Assembly (NCBI GenBank): GCA_009733775.1
Contig: WOGZ01000156.1
Location: 1 to 64,000 of the forward strand
Length of the DNA stretch: 64,000 nt
From: Alectoria sarmentosa
Taxonomy: Eukaryota; Ascomycota; Lecanoromycetes; Lecanorales; Parmeliaceae
Direction of reading: 5' to 3'
Positions 11,962 through 23,653 of this stretch are shown in pieces (the stretch's first letter is position 1; each line of letters begins with the position of its first letter). The notes beneath the pieces were generated by a model that did not search any database, was not told the origin of the DNA, and saw nothing but the letters and a program-made list of their open reading frames with translations. A program made the position numbers and the translations under genes.

Positions 11962-12206
11962 GTTCTAGGCTAGGAATTGTACAATAGAGCGTGCACATAG
12001 TTTCGGTGGAGTCCAGGCTGGATAACGAGGATAGAGTGTAACATTTCCTTGCTATTTACAAGTGCAAGTCTGGCGTACAGCAAGCATGTGGTAAATACTC
12101 GGTACAACCGTACAATGATAGGGAAACGTCTTCACTCATCCTGTTTCAGCTCCATGCCCTCATCCTCTGCAATCCCAGCTACACTGTCGTCGAAGCCTCT
12201 CTCCAT

Positions 12207-15200
12207 CTACTCCTCCTCCCCTCCCTCATCTTCTTGCTCCTCCATCTTTTCTTGTTGCTCCCTCACGCCTTCAATCCACGTCCCCCACTCAATCATTTCC
12301 CTTTCCTCCTCCATTCCCGCTAGTCCACCACCCTCTTTCCACCCCTCCCACTCCTGCAACCCACATACGTGCCTCATAGTCGGCCTTCCATGCGGACAAT
12401 TCCACGGCTTATCAATTTCTCCCATCTTCCTCACCAACGCGCTCATCTGCTTCAGCGTGAGAGTCTTTCCTATCATGACACTACTACGGCAAGCACGCAT
12501 GGCGAACATACGTCGCACTTTGCTCGGCCGTGGCGCGTTATCTGATGAAATAGAGGAATGGGTTTCGGCAAGCAGAGCAATCAGTTCTTCAAGGTCGGTA
12601 ACGTCAAAGGTAATCTCTCGGCTCATCGGGAGCGAAACGAGCTTGCAGCGACGGCCTACTTCTTCATCGCCGCTGAGGTCGATGTCGACCTGGAAACCAT
12701 TCTTTAGCAAAGTCTCATTGTTTTCGAGGACTATTTCCTCTTCGATGGCGGTGAGATCGAGTTTGTGGGGATGAACTAGGCGTTGATTTTGGACAATCGT
12801 GTTGGCCTGAAGACGCTCGAAGTTGTACTTCTCGTCTGAGGCGTGTTGGTCGATTATGAAGAGATCGGATTCGGGCGAAGGGGGAGAGAAAGGGGGGGAG
12901 AGAGCACGGACAGCGAGAATGAAGCCAAGGTTAAACTGGCCTATAATATGCATCTCTGCGAAGTCGGCTTTGGAGACCGTTAGCGACAACCTCTCTTCTG
13001 CAGATGTCTCTTCAGTGGGAGCCGTAGGATTTGGCGAGAAGCCGCGATTGGCGGATGCTTGCAAATTCGTCTCTGGGGTCTGCAATTGTTGATCAATTCT
13101 CTCTACGGACGCGTCAATCATCTGCACAAGCTGCATAGTGGAGTCTTTTTGCCCTCGACCTTTCAATATCTGGTTTGCACGTCTGATGTTGTCTTGGGAG
13201 GGCGTGGCTGCTTTTTCCTCAGCTTGCTTGATCAACTCGGCAACTGTGGCTTCTTCTCGAGCTTTCTTATCCTCATCATCCAGGTAGTCATCATCAGGCT
13301 CAACCTCCACAAGAGACATTTCCTGGGACTCATCGGCATGACTACATGGGGACTTCGCTGGGCTTTCGTCATCCTCTTCACACGCGGTCGAAGATCCAGG
13401 ACTTAGGTCCGTCACACGAGATTCTTCTTCATTGTCACTAGCACTGCCAAAGTATGGCTGAGACATCGGTGAATTACTTTGTGGTCTACCAATCGACTTG
13501 ATTAGCTCAGAGCCAGGAGCGGCAAAGGTTCTCATGGTGCTACTGAACTTTTGTCGTGCTGGATCATCAGCAAGGCCTGTGGGTCTGATTGGAGTGGTTG
13601 GTGTCGAATCGAGCTTCCGCCGTTTGGAGGAGGAGGATGGTCCGAGTACAGAAGTGGTGGTCCTTGAGCCAATCGTTATCGTTGCAACCTCTGGAGGGTT
13701 TCGCCGGGGACGCATGCGGTCGAAGGCGTTCTGCAATACTCCTGAAGAGTGTTCCGTGCTTGACTTGTTTCCCGTTGTGGAAGATTCTTGGCGCCCCTCA
13801 CAGAAAAGAGCATCCATTTGGGCTGGAGTCTCAACCGAATTAGGCTGCTGCTCGACAATCCTCCGATTGAAGTCTTCCACTGATCTCGTAATACCATTCG
13901 GCATGGAATCAGATTCCGCCAGATCCCGAGCATCATCGTAATTGTTAGGGTCATGCGATTGCCCCTTCTCTCTACCAAGCTTCTTTACAAGGTTTTGCTT
14001 GTCTTTTGACAACATCTTCGCCCCATTTGATGCCGCTGGAGCCGAGACGGCCTTCACAGCACGCTCTCTGCTGTCGCGGCTTGCAAAGCTCTCGATCAGA
14101 CTTGGTACACCACCATCTTCGACTGGCTCTACCTTCTCACTCGATACGTCATCCTCGCTATCACAGGGAATTACAATCTCCGGGGGGTGGTATGCGTTGT
14201 CCACGGGCGTAGGTGTACCATCAACGCTTGAGGTTTCCCGACTAATCGTAAGCTTCTTGTAGGAAGGGAGTTTCTGATCGGACTTTTGAGACCGTGGTAC
14301 AGTCTGATCCTGTTTCTCGAAAAGCGCGGTCAGAGAAACCTGCAGCCGTCAGCTCGCCATTCTCAAGAATCTGGAACGTGAACAAACTCGAATGGACTCT
14401 AGCAAACTAGTCTGATCATGTAACAGAATCGTCCTCTTGTCGGGCGAAACGTTCACATCATATGCATCTAGAATCATCAGAAGACAGTGTCTGGCACTTC
14501 TAGGGTCACGTACTCGAGTCTAATAATATGTTTGCAAAAATGAATGGTGATTGTGAAACGGTGTAAGACTTATAGACTTCATTGAAGACCTTGGCAACTT
14601 GAGGAAGTCCACAAGGCCGTGAATTGACGAAGAACATCTGGCGGTCAGGGGCCTGCCGGCCCTCGCCAAAGATAGGTCTGGAAACATGACCGAGCACTCG
14701 CACTTGCTTATTTCTTGGCAGTCAGATTTGTCTTTTCCATGTATAATAGGTGCACTCACTCGGAAATAGACGCTGGCCTTTGGGGGGTGTTAAGCTGTAG
14801 CTCGAAGCTGAGATTCACGGCAACGAGCGCGGGTAATGCTTTTGTACCAAAGACAGTCGCTATATTCTCCCTGGTCGTCTGGTTCGATTTTGTCGCGAAT
14901 ACTACCGCTTTCTTGGCCTTTGCCACGACATTGCTGACGGAGATCCGAGCTTGCGTACTAATGCAAGCATACGCCTGGAGAATAGCGAGAACTTTGCCAT
15001 ATTCTCGCTTAATGTTCTTCTCAAGCTCCCTTCTCCGAACTGGCAGGCTCCTGAAAAGATCCTCAACAGCAACAGTAGTACCTTTCTGGCTTGCGACCAC
15101 TTGAGTAGTCTTCAATTTGCCAGACAGCTCGAAGTCGAGCCTGGTGCCCTTTGGAGCATCATCTGCACGGGCAGTCGTGACATGGAACTTGGAGAGAGCG

Positions 15201-15511
15201 CAGAGAGAGGAGAGAGCTTCGCCGCGGAAGCCGAACGTTTGCAAAGACGAGAGGTCGTCGTAGCTCGAAAGCTTGGATGTGTAGTGCTTCAATGCAACGG
15301 TCTCGTAATTGTCACCGACGATGCCACTACCGTTGTCTTGAACCTCGATGGAGTCAAGTCCATTGTTCTTGAAGCGGATTTCGATCGAAGTAGCCCCAGC
15401 GTCTAGGCTGTTCTCAATCAATTCTTTCACTACCGAGCATAGGTCTACAATGACTTGGCCAGATTGGATTTGGTGAACAGTATGGCCCTCTAGAGCCTTG
15501 ATAGTTGCCAT
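12207..15511 (-). CDS. PMS1: DNA mismatch repair protein PMS1 (MutL-alpha endonuclease subunit)
   Basis: Nuclear MutL homologue that pairs with MLH1 and nicks the daughter strand after MutS binding. 1054 aa in four exons: 14760-15511, 14514-14713, 14388-14467 and 12207-14339; introns 46, 46 and 48 nt. N-terminal GHKL ATPase: VVKELIENSLDAGATSIEI, QDNGSGI, HYTSKLSSYDDL, TFGFRGEALSSL, then GTTVAVEDLFRSLPVRRREL. Exon 2 has FGEGRQAPDRQMFFVNSRPC and exon 3 has AYDVNVSPDKRTI. A long acidic, poorly conserved linker follows. The C-terminal endonuclease domain keeps DQHASDEKYNFE, matching the metal-binding DQHAX2EX4E motif, plus ACRSSVMIGKTL and CPHGRPTMRH. These residues identify the catalytic PMS1/PMS2 type rather than MLH1. 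The extreme C-terminus is Glu/Gly-rich. It is divergently paired with the areB-like gene. Confidence 0.96.
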
Positions 15512-16431
15512 ATCATGTCATTTTGACAGGATATGGACGCTTCTGCTGGCACCACTGGAGCAATGGAACGCGTCTAGCAGCCTGTATGGATTTTGGGCAG
15601 GTGCAATTGGCTTGTTTGCTTATTTGCTTGCCTGCTTTTTGAAACCTTTCAGGCGCAAAGAAATGAAGGAAGGATGCTTAGAGACCAGCTCATTTGGTGA
15701 TGGAACCATTGCATGAGAAGTATTTGGAGGGGATGGAAGAGGAAGCAATTACTCTAAAGAAGTAAAATGACAAGAGGCTTAAAATAAAAATAACAAAATG
15801 ATAAAATAAAAATAATAAAATAAGGGTAAAATAAAACCGAATAAAATAAATTACTGAGGATGGTTTTAAATGATGGGCCACTAAACGTATCTTGGAAAAG
15901 CGTGTCTTTTTTCCTCTTGAATAAGGTAAAGTAACTCCTTGGCCAAGGCCTCTATGAAAATTATTTTGGTACCACAGCTTCTTTTCTCATACTCTTCTAT
16001 AATTTTACAGCCAGATAGATTTTTGAAACTGTCCTCGTCATCAAGCTATGGTAAGAAGTACCTTACCTTAGCCCTGGCAATTTACTTAAAGTGCTTGGCC
16101 TTGCTTTTTGGGTTTTAAGAGTGCAGCGGCAGATCTCCTGGCGCCTCTCGTGCCCCCCCTATTAAATCATCCCTTTGTCTAAGTACCTAAGGTACGGAGT
16201 ATTATGGTGTGATTTGCCGATCACTTATTAGATACGGCACTAGACATTGTACTAGAGTATTTTTCTCCAAGCCAAACGATGCCAACCCTGGACCCATTCT
16301 TACTTTATCCAATCTTTCAATCTTCCAAACCTTTCAATCATTCGTACTATTATTGTTGTCATTCTTCTTCCATCTTACTTCTTTCTACCTGTATACTGCT
16401 ATACGCCACCTAATGCCAGCGCCTTCATTAT
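15512..16431. promoter_or_regulatory. Divergent promoter region of PMS1 and the areB-like gene
   Basis: 920 bp. It holds an A-rich stretch at about 15778-15850 built from aaaataaaa-like units, HGATAR-type sites (tgataa at about 15799, agatag near 16015) and two CTTAGG-type strings (accttaccttag near 16062, cctaaggtac near 16187). GATA sites upstream of a GATA-factor gene could allow auto- or cross-regulation by AreA/AreB; this is inference. Confidence 0.45.
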
Positions 16432-18353
16432 TTGTATAACCAACCTGAATTTACTCCTCGCTCCTTCATCAACACCGCGTCCCGGGTAACACCACCAAAA
16501 CTCAACACACTCTTCAATATCAACACCCACCTAACCCAGCTGCCTCCTTGTCACCGTGACCAGCCTTCGAAATCCAATTTTCCATTACTACACATCCCAC
16601 AGCCGCAACCACCGCTTCAGCATCTACTCCTGGTCTACAAGAACACACCCCCCCCACCCTCCCCCCCCTCTCCTTTCTTTCATCCCACACTTCCATCACC
16701 CTCTACACATCAGATCCCGGATCTGCCAGCCTTCGAAACGGCCCCTGCAGCAAGCATTCGGGCGCCATCGCCGTCGCCCGTCCTTAATCACACATCTCGG
16801 CCGTCCTCGGCCTCGACACAACAATTCCATCAAGCCAACCTCAACCTTGAACTTCCAGCTCTAGCCACTCTGGCTTCAGTCGCTTCTATTCCGTCGCCGC
16901 ATGTCCGGTAAATACCCCTTTACCCAACGCATCCTACCTTCTCACGCTCCACTCCTTGTCTGTTTTCTAACTTCAACCCCGTTGAGTGGGCGCTCAGTGT
17001 TGTGCGTCGAACCAATAAACGTGGGCGAGACTGGAAAAGACCGAGGCTGACCGCTGGATGCTGATAGGGCGTACAATGATGCTTCCCAGACCATGAGCTA
17101 TGCTACGTCGTTACCTGCTGCGACAACAGGTCGAGGCAACGTCCCTGTGAGTACCTCATGCAGTTTCGCTCAGAACAACTACCCTTTGGAACATGAAAAT
17201 GAGCGCGAAGAGCACCGACGTGTATTTCAGATATATGGCGTGAATCCCATAAGATCACTTCAGGCACCGCGACCACGTTTTTGGATTGCTGCGCTAAAAA
17301 GAGCTTATATTACTTATCGCTTATCGGGCCTCTTTTCTTTTCCAACTCAATTCTTTGAGGAAACGTTCCGGAGTGAAGTGAAGAGGCTTGAAATTGATTC
17401 GAGAGGGGTGAAAATTCTGGTTGCGGGTACTTATGTGAAACATGGCAACATTCGCTGACCGTGAGCCTGGGAATCTACAGCCAGTATGCCAGAATTGTAC
17501 TACATCTACGACACCTCTATGGCGACGTGACGAGGTGGGATCAGTCCTCTGCAACGCATGTGGTCTCTTCCTCAAGCTTCATGGCACGCCTCGGCCTATA
17601 TCCCTCAAAACGGACGTAATCAAGAGTCGCAATCGTGTCAAGACTGCAGGTCAGGGCCAGAAGCGGAAGGTAAGCACCCTTCGAAGTGCGCAAAAAACAC
17701 GCATGCTAAAAAGGGTGATAAAGTCGCTGTTTGACGGTAACGGCTTGCCTACATCTCAATCAGAGGGTACTCCTCCTCCAAATTTTGCCAACACTCAGCG
17801 AGTGTCCCACAATTCTGGGTCCGATCGCTCGAATTCTCCGGTCTCGCGCAACGAAACCCCCACTCATCCTTCCAACATCGCTCCTCAACATATGTTTGAC
17901 GGTGTCTCGTCAGCGGAGCATGCATTTCAATCCCCCGCAATACCTGCGTTTCAGCTGCGTCACCCCTCACCAGGTTCCACGTCATCTTTCAATGACCGCA
18001 ACCTGGAACCGCCACAAACATATGAAGGCCTGCTACAAGCGAACACCTTTCTGAAGACACGGGTCAGCGAGTTAGAAGTCATAAACGACCTATACAAAGG
18101 TACGGTCAATCAGTATGAACAAGGGGTCGCCCCTCAGGCGGAAATGATCCCCAGAGACTCGGAAAGCCAGCTGCGTCAATCTTTGAACCAGGCGCTACGC
18201 CGGGAAGAGAATTTAAAGCGCCAAGTTGACGAGCTCGAGCGTGAGGTCGCGGAATTACGAAGCGAGCAGCCACCTGCCAAAAGAAGTCGCATCACTTCCG
18301 ATTCCGAATATCCAGAGCCTCCTCAAGCCTACACCAACGGGTTGCACACCTAA
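16432..18353 (+). CDS. areB: GATA-type transcription factor, AreB/NreB/ASD4 (Dal80/Gzf3) family
   Basis: Nitrogen-regulatory GATA factor that antagonises AreA-type activators at HGATAR sites. Exons: about 16432-16907 (5' limit unknown), 17068-17146, 17481-17669 and 17724-18353. Exon 1 ends NLELPALATLASVASIPSP; exon 2 encodes AYNDASQTMSYATSLPAAT; exon 3 encodes the zinc finger CQNCTTSTTPLWRRDEVGSV then LCNACGLFLKLHG (CX2CX17-18CX2C type); exon 4 has a C-terminal coiled coil (leptomycin-unrelated, Leu/Glu-rich EENLKRQVDELEREVAEL) typical of AreB. The exon 1 frame has no Met codon at all: the first AUG in the spliced frame is at 17093, giving 290 aa. An in-frame ATG inside the third-exon-proximal intron (17442) would give a 285-aa form. 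The 54-nt intron 17670-17723 is in frame and stop-free. Published A. nidulans areB uses two promoters, differential splicing and AUG/non-AUG starts, which fits this layout. Confidence 0.9.
17314..17325. promoter_or_regulatory. Paired GATA sites inside the areB long intron
   Basis: Two TTATC strings (17314-17318 and 17321-17325) read CGATAA on the minus strand, so both match HGATAR, and their starts are 7 bp apart. They lie about 115 bp upstream of the in-frame intronic ATG at 17442. They are candidate sites for an internal promoter controlled by GATA factors. Confidence 0.45.
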
Positions 18354-19035
18354 TCTATCCGACACATCCTAATTCACTCCTGCTTGTTATCATTATTGGC
18401 GATTGCACTTTTTGATGATATCCGACGATGAACGCCTACTGCCTCTGTTAGAACCTCACCATCCGAGTGGGACAAGCGATTCGGTACTCTACACCTTAAT
18501 TTTAATCTTGAAGCTCGGCTTTTCCTTTGTTAGAAGTCTACGGACACATGTACCATTATCACGATTTTCATCCGGTGGATGTCGCACGGCATCGATTAAA
18601 AGTTCATGGTAAGGACTGCGAGTCTTAATACCCTTCCGTCACGCGCTCACACGTCCTTTGCTCGGATGCCGGTTGATGCGTTCGAGTTGAACAGGCGGCA
18701 ATGTATGCTCAGAGCCAAAGACCTGCAAACTCGAGAGACAAGTAGAAGCATCAATACATGCGTCTGAAGGGGTCTGTTTCTAGTTCTGGTACCTCACATA
18801 TTAGAAGCTACGCATGCACCACATCGAGGCGAATTCGTATTCTGAGAAGGTGATATATCGATTGTTGCAAGCCTCCTCGCATCCTTTCATACTGGATTCC
18901 TGTGCTATGTACACAGCACCCTAGTATCGACAATGGATCCAAAAACACCATTCGATGTTGACCCTTGGCAACCATTGCGACAACTCCGCCGATAATTCCC
19001 GTCTCTGAAATAAAACTGCTGCGCTCCTCTCAGTC
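18354..19035. other. Convergent intergenic region (areB / serinc 3' ends)
   Basis: About 680 bp between two converging genes. Only short frames without support. I see nothing beyond presumed 3' UTRs. Confidence 0.5.
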
Positions 19036-20669
19036 TCAATAGCCAAAGCGGTCCGGCATCGTGACCGGCGCCACTAGACTCCATGTGTAAATGCCATATG
19101 CCACCCATGCGCTCACAATCTTCACCCAGCTAGCCCAATATGTCCTCCCAACAGCTGCAAAGTCACCAGCGTTTTCGAAGTCGATGTTCTGCGTGAGTAA
19201 TGTAGCAACCCAGCATGTGGCCAACAGGAAGATGACGTGGAAAAGGGAGTAGTTGTATTGTGTGCCTCCTCTCTCATCGTCTTTATCGCCGTGGCCGTCA
19301 TTGGACTCTTCGTCTTCATCATCGTCGTCAAGAGCATTCGCAGGCAGACTGCCAGCTTCGACTGCAGAACGTAGTGCTTCGGCGCGCATTTCCCGGCGAG
19401 ATGCAGAGGGCTGAGTGTCGACGAGACCGTGCTCTGCGGCGTCTTCTGAACCAAGCTTGCTGTATGAGTGGCTGGTCTGGCTGCCTAGAGCGAATCCCTG
19501 GGTGGCAGCGCGGGTGGTGGTGTAGGCGATTGTGAGCATGGTGACGATGGCACCGATGACGATTGAAGCCGTCCGAGTGCCGCTAGCGCGGATCAGAGGA
19601 TTGCAGTGGTGGTCATCGGGCTCCATGGATACGGCGGACATAGTAAGGTAGGTGCAATAGACGGCAACCATGGCGGATTGCGCGAGGCCAGCTTGGGGGT
19701 TGTATTCTTGAATCACTGGGTGGACGGAGATGGCGGAGATTATAAGCAGGACGATGAGATTCACCTAGAGGCTGGTTAACAGCCACAAATTTTGTAAACG
19801 TGCAGATAGACGTACGGTGATTGCGGCTTGGTTCATTGCGCAGCCACTGTTGGCGAAGAAAATGTACATGACGATGGTCATGGCGAGCGACATGGTATAC
19901 ATGCCAAGCGTCGACCCAATGAGAAGGGCCCTCCATGCCTTGGAATCATAGTTCTCAATCTTCTCCAAGCAGAATTCGGCCCAAGTGTGCGCAAGATCGA
20001 CTAGAAGGATGAGACCCAGGAGCACAAAGATCATGGCCCCGGCCAGTGCGAAGTATTTGCCCCAGACTTGGAAGAAAGCCTCGGGAATGAAGAAGGTCAT
20101 GACAACGAAAGCCAGCCAGATGATGATCTTGGGTCCCCAGTAACCGTTTTGTAAAACAGCTCGACTATCTCTCGAAGATCTAACACCAAGCAGTAGGATC
20201 GCAAGAGCGAAATGAAATAGACCGAGGGCAAAGTTGACCCGCTGGACAGCAACGAAACCATAGCACTGCTTTCCTTGGCAAGTTATCGCCATGTAATCCA
20301 AAGTCAGTTGTTCCAGCTTCTTGAGGGCCCATGGCGTGAGCATCAGCCAAGCGACGATCGAGTTGAAAAGGAGGATGACTGCGTAGGCGATGCGAGTGGC
20401 CATGCTTGTTGCCTGTTAGCTATACATACACGCAACGGTCGGCCCAAAGGATCTATCTACCTGCTCTGGAATTTCCCACAGGAACGACATACTGCAGAAC
20501 AAGTGGCTGCTCCACAACACGAGGCTCCAAAGGTCATCAGCTACAAGTACGTCAGTGAGTACGAGTGGTGAGGCAACGCAGAGGGGGGATGGGGGGGGGG
20601 GGGTTTGGTGGAACTCACAGTCCCAAGACTGGGGACAGCCAAGAGCGGAAGGGAGAGTAAAGCGCCCAT
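19036..20669 (-). CDS. TMS1: Serinc / TMS1 family membrane protein
   Basis: Multi-pass membrane protein of the serine incorporator family, found on vacuolar/endomembranes in yeast (Tms1). 482 aa in four exons: 20619-20669, 20461-20540, 19816-20404 and 19036-19764. The start MGALLSLPLLAVPSLGT and the Cys-rich FGASCCGAATCSAVC with CRSCGKFQSSMATRIAY are hallmarks of the family and decide the upstream exons. About ten hydrophobic segments follow, with YGFVAVQRVNFALGLFHFAL conserved. A cytoplasmic acidic loop (DDDDEDEESNDGHGDKDDE) precedes NYSLFHVIFLLATCWVATLL. The C-terminus SWVKIVSAWVAYGIYTWSLV is conserved. The first intron carries a G-run at about 20591-20603. Introns are 78, 56 and 51 nt. Divergent to the MFS gene. 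The molecular activity of fungal serincs is not settled; a role in lipid scrambling or serine-lipid supply is only by family analogy. Confidence 0.93.
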
Positions 20670-21400
20670 GATGTGGACCAAGGCGTTGTAGCAATTTCGA
20701 GGTCAAAGTGGGGACGGCGGAGGTGTTGGATAAAAAAGGAAGTGGTGTTTGCTTGATGGGACCAATAGTGCCAGTGGCTCTACGAGTAGGTAAGGTAGGT
20801 TACCTAGAGTCAATATTCCACCAAACACCGTTACAGTACGACTACGAGGGAGCGAGGTCATAGCGTCACTAAAACTGTCATCAAATATCGGAAAGTAATG
20901 GGAGTAGGGCATAGCCCTACTCGGCCACCGTAGCTGACATTCAAATTTGGTTCTCTCTGACAACTGCGGCCGCTGCGTGAGTGACTAATTTCTACGGTGG
21001 CCATTCCACATCCTTTTTCGACATGACCTCTTCTTGCTCGTAGCAATCAGAATGAGCCTTGGCATGATATCATACCTTGGCACTGGCCAGTTGTCCCGTG
21101 CACAATAATTTAATGTTCCAAATAATACGACTACAGCTAATCGATCCATTGTCCAGCTACGAGTATTGCAGCGAAACTTACCACCATATCTTGCATCTTG
21201 CATCTTGCATCTTGCTCTCCTTGTATGCAGTGTTGGTCTATCCACATTAGCCAATAAGCCCCATTGCCCAAGTACCCAATTACCCAATTGATTCATCCTT
21301 GTTGGTGGATATGATGCCGCTCCCTTCGCAGTCGTGAAGACGCGGTGACGAACAATCATCATCTCTCAAAAACCCTTGGTCCGCCAAATCACTACTACTC
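20670..21400. promoter_or_regulatory. Divergent promoter region (serinc / MFS transporter)
   Basis: 731 bp. Holds a perfect 7-mer tandem repeat, ATCTTGC x4 (21188-21215), and a gtaaggtaggttacct string near 20788-20803. No other element recognised. Promoter role is from position. Confidence 0.45.
21188..21215. repeat. ATCTTGC x4 tandem repeat
   Basis: Four exact head-to-tail copies of a 7-bp unit in the divergent serinc/MFS upstream region. Such short arrays vary in copy number between strains; no function is implied. Confidence 0.85.
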
Positions 21401-23369
21401 ATGTCGGGACACAGGTTGAAGACGGCGAGAGTGTCATCGGTGATTGCAGCCACTATCATATCACTGGCATGTGGGACTAATGTGCATCTGCCAACCATCT
21501 CTGTCTTTGTGCAATACGCTGACCGCAGGCATAGTATGCATACTCGGCATGGGCACCAGCATTTGCAGAAAAGTTGAAGCTCTCTTCAACCCAGAGCAAT
21601 TTGATTGTGGGCTATCTTCCTTTTAAAAGCCATCAAACGTCCATCTCATGTGTGGCAGGGCACCTTCGGCAATTTGGGCATGTACACCGTCGGCGTCCCT
21701 ATAGGCCTCCTGGTCGACACAAGAGGTCCTAGGCCAGGCGCTCTCTTGGGTGCTGTGTCGTTGGGAGTGGGCTACTTCTCGTTGTACAAAGGTATGGAGC
21801 CCTATGCGGCCCAAGAGTCAAGTTTCTAATATCGCCGCAGCATATGATGGAGGTCCCGGTTCTATATCGATGCCATGGCTATGTCTGTTCACTTTTCTGA
21901 CAGGCGTTGGTGGCTGCGCTTCTTTTGCAGGTGCCGTCAAGACATGTAAGGCTCTTTACGCGAGCGCCGTCGCCAGAAGCTCACCCTTTCAGCCGCTCTG
22001 AATTGGCCGAATCATCGTGGTACTGCAACGGCCTTTCCCCTATCAGCCTTCGGGCTGAGTGCCTTCTTCTTCGCTTCGGTATCCTCCTTAGCCTTCCCAG
22101 ATAACACTCTCGATCTGCTCCTCTTATTAGCCATCGCCACATTCACGATCCCTTTCGTTGGAAGTTTCCTCCTTCGCATTGTTCCAGTTCCGCAATCGTA
22201 TGATCCTCTGCCCGGCTCGCTAGAACGAAGCAGCTCCGAAGCCTCGACCTTACTTCGACGTACCAAATCTGGAGATAGTAGGCACAGCGTCCGTCGCTTG
22301 TCTCATGAACCAGGTATGCAACCTGAGTCTATCAAGTTTCATGAAGATGCACCCGAGGATTCTTCAAGTTTGAATCGACACGAAGCCCCTAGTCAAGGCA
22401 CAGAAGAGACCTCTTCCTTGTTGTCTAAGTCTTCTGGGTCGTGTCCGGGCGATATGTCTTATGACGAAGACGAGGCCAAAAGTACTATGGATCATGACTC
22501 ACACGATGTAGATATACGAGGTTTAGCATTGCTGTCACATATAAAGTTCTACCTTCTATGGTTATTACTGGGCCTACTGACCGGAGTGGGCCTCATGACA
22601 ATTAAGTAATGATTCGCTATCCTTTTTCTAGAGGGACGTTGGACTAACACCCTGCTTAGCAATATCGGAAGCGACGTGAGTTTTTCTATCTTCTTTTCGT
22701 TTCGTTGACCCTTCTTACCTATTCCACAGGCCAGAGCGATATGGCACCATTACGACGACAGTGCCTCCTCGGAGTTCATACAGGAACGGCAATTGATGCA
22801 TGTGGAGATCCTCTCCTTCATGAGCTTTTGTGGACGGCTCACAAGCGGTATGTCAATGCTACACACTCCCGAAAGCAAGCGCTAATTCTCTCTGCCCAGG
22901 TATCGGCTCTGATCTAATTGTCAGAGCCAGAATGAGCCGTTTTTGGTGCCTCTTCGTGTCCAGTACAATATTTTTTTCTGCCCAAGTTTGCGGGACCCAA
23001 ATCGATAATCCTCATGTTCTTGGCTTCTTGTCTGGTTTGACCGGCCTTGCTTATGGCTTCCTCTTCGGCGTCTACCCAGCACTCGTTGCTGAGACCTTTG
23101 GCGTGAAAGGCCTGAGCCAGAACTGGGGCCTCATGACGCTTGCGCCTATTGTTTTTGGTAACGTCTTCAATCTGGTCTATGGTCATATCTATGACCGGCA
23201 TTCGGTCATCCTGCCTGACGGACAGCGAGATTGCAAAGATGGTTTGTACTGTTATCGTGATGCGTACTTTGTCACGCTGGGAGCGAGCTTGATTGGCGTT
23301 GCAATAAGCTTAGGAAGCATTTTTTTTTTCAAGAAGCGTAAAGAAAGGGATAGATGCCGCGAGGCTTGA
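21401..23369 (+). CDS. Nodulin-like MFS transporter (MCH1/YMR155W type)
   Basis: Predicted 12-TM major facilitator with a nodulin-like N-terminal half; substrate unknown. 535 aa in eight exons: 21401-21481, 21535-21606, 21659-21791, 21841-21945, 21993-22605, 22660-22675, 22730-22847 and 22900-23369. Joining restores the conserved run YAYSAWAPAFAEKLKL / SNLI / GTFGNLGMYTVGVPIGLLVD, with TRGPRPG as the MFS loop 2-3 signature. Then LCLFTFLTGVGGCASFAGAV and SALNWPNHRGTATAFPLSAF. A Ser/Glu-rich cytoplasmic loop of about 110 residues (22220-22520) separates the halves. The C-terminal half has SFMSFCGRLTSGIGSDL and GLAYGFLFGVYPALVAETFG. Exon 6 is only 16 nt. All eight exons together keep frame (1608 nt). 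MCH1-like proteins are grouped with monocarboxylate transporters, but transport has not been shown, so no substrate is claimed. Confidence 0.88.
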
Positions 23370-23653
23370 CATGTGCATAAGGCCCTTCACTATAGACCGA
23401 TTGACGTTGTGGACACGATAATGATAAATGACCAATTCAACGCTGCCACTCTTTTGTGCCCGAGAAAGTCGTATGCAAGACAGGAGCACTTTCCAATTCC
23501 AAGTGGCTCGACACTGATCTCACAACAGGACAGATAGCAAGACAGCCAGGCAGGTGAGGCTACCACGACACGATCCCGTTCCCAGGCGCACAAGCAGAAA
23601 AGATGACAGCTGTGGTGTAGCTGGATAATGAAAGATGCGAGGAAGCTGAAAGA

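Noticed and set aside
12049..12774. 241-codon plus-strand frame antisense to PMS1
   Set aside because: Ser/Pro-rich shadow of the PMS1 C-terminal domain; PMS1 motifs on the other strand explain the openness.
18403..18612. Small plus-strand frame after areB
   Set aside because: Follows the areB stop directly and has no motif; most likely 3' UTR.
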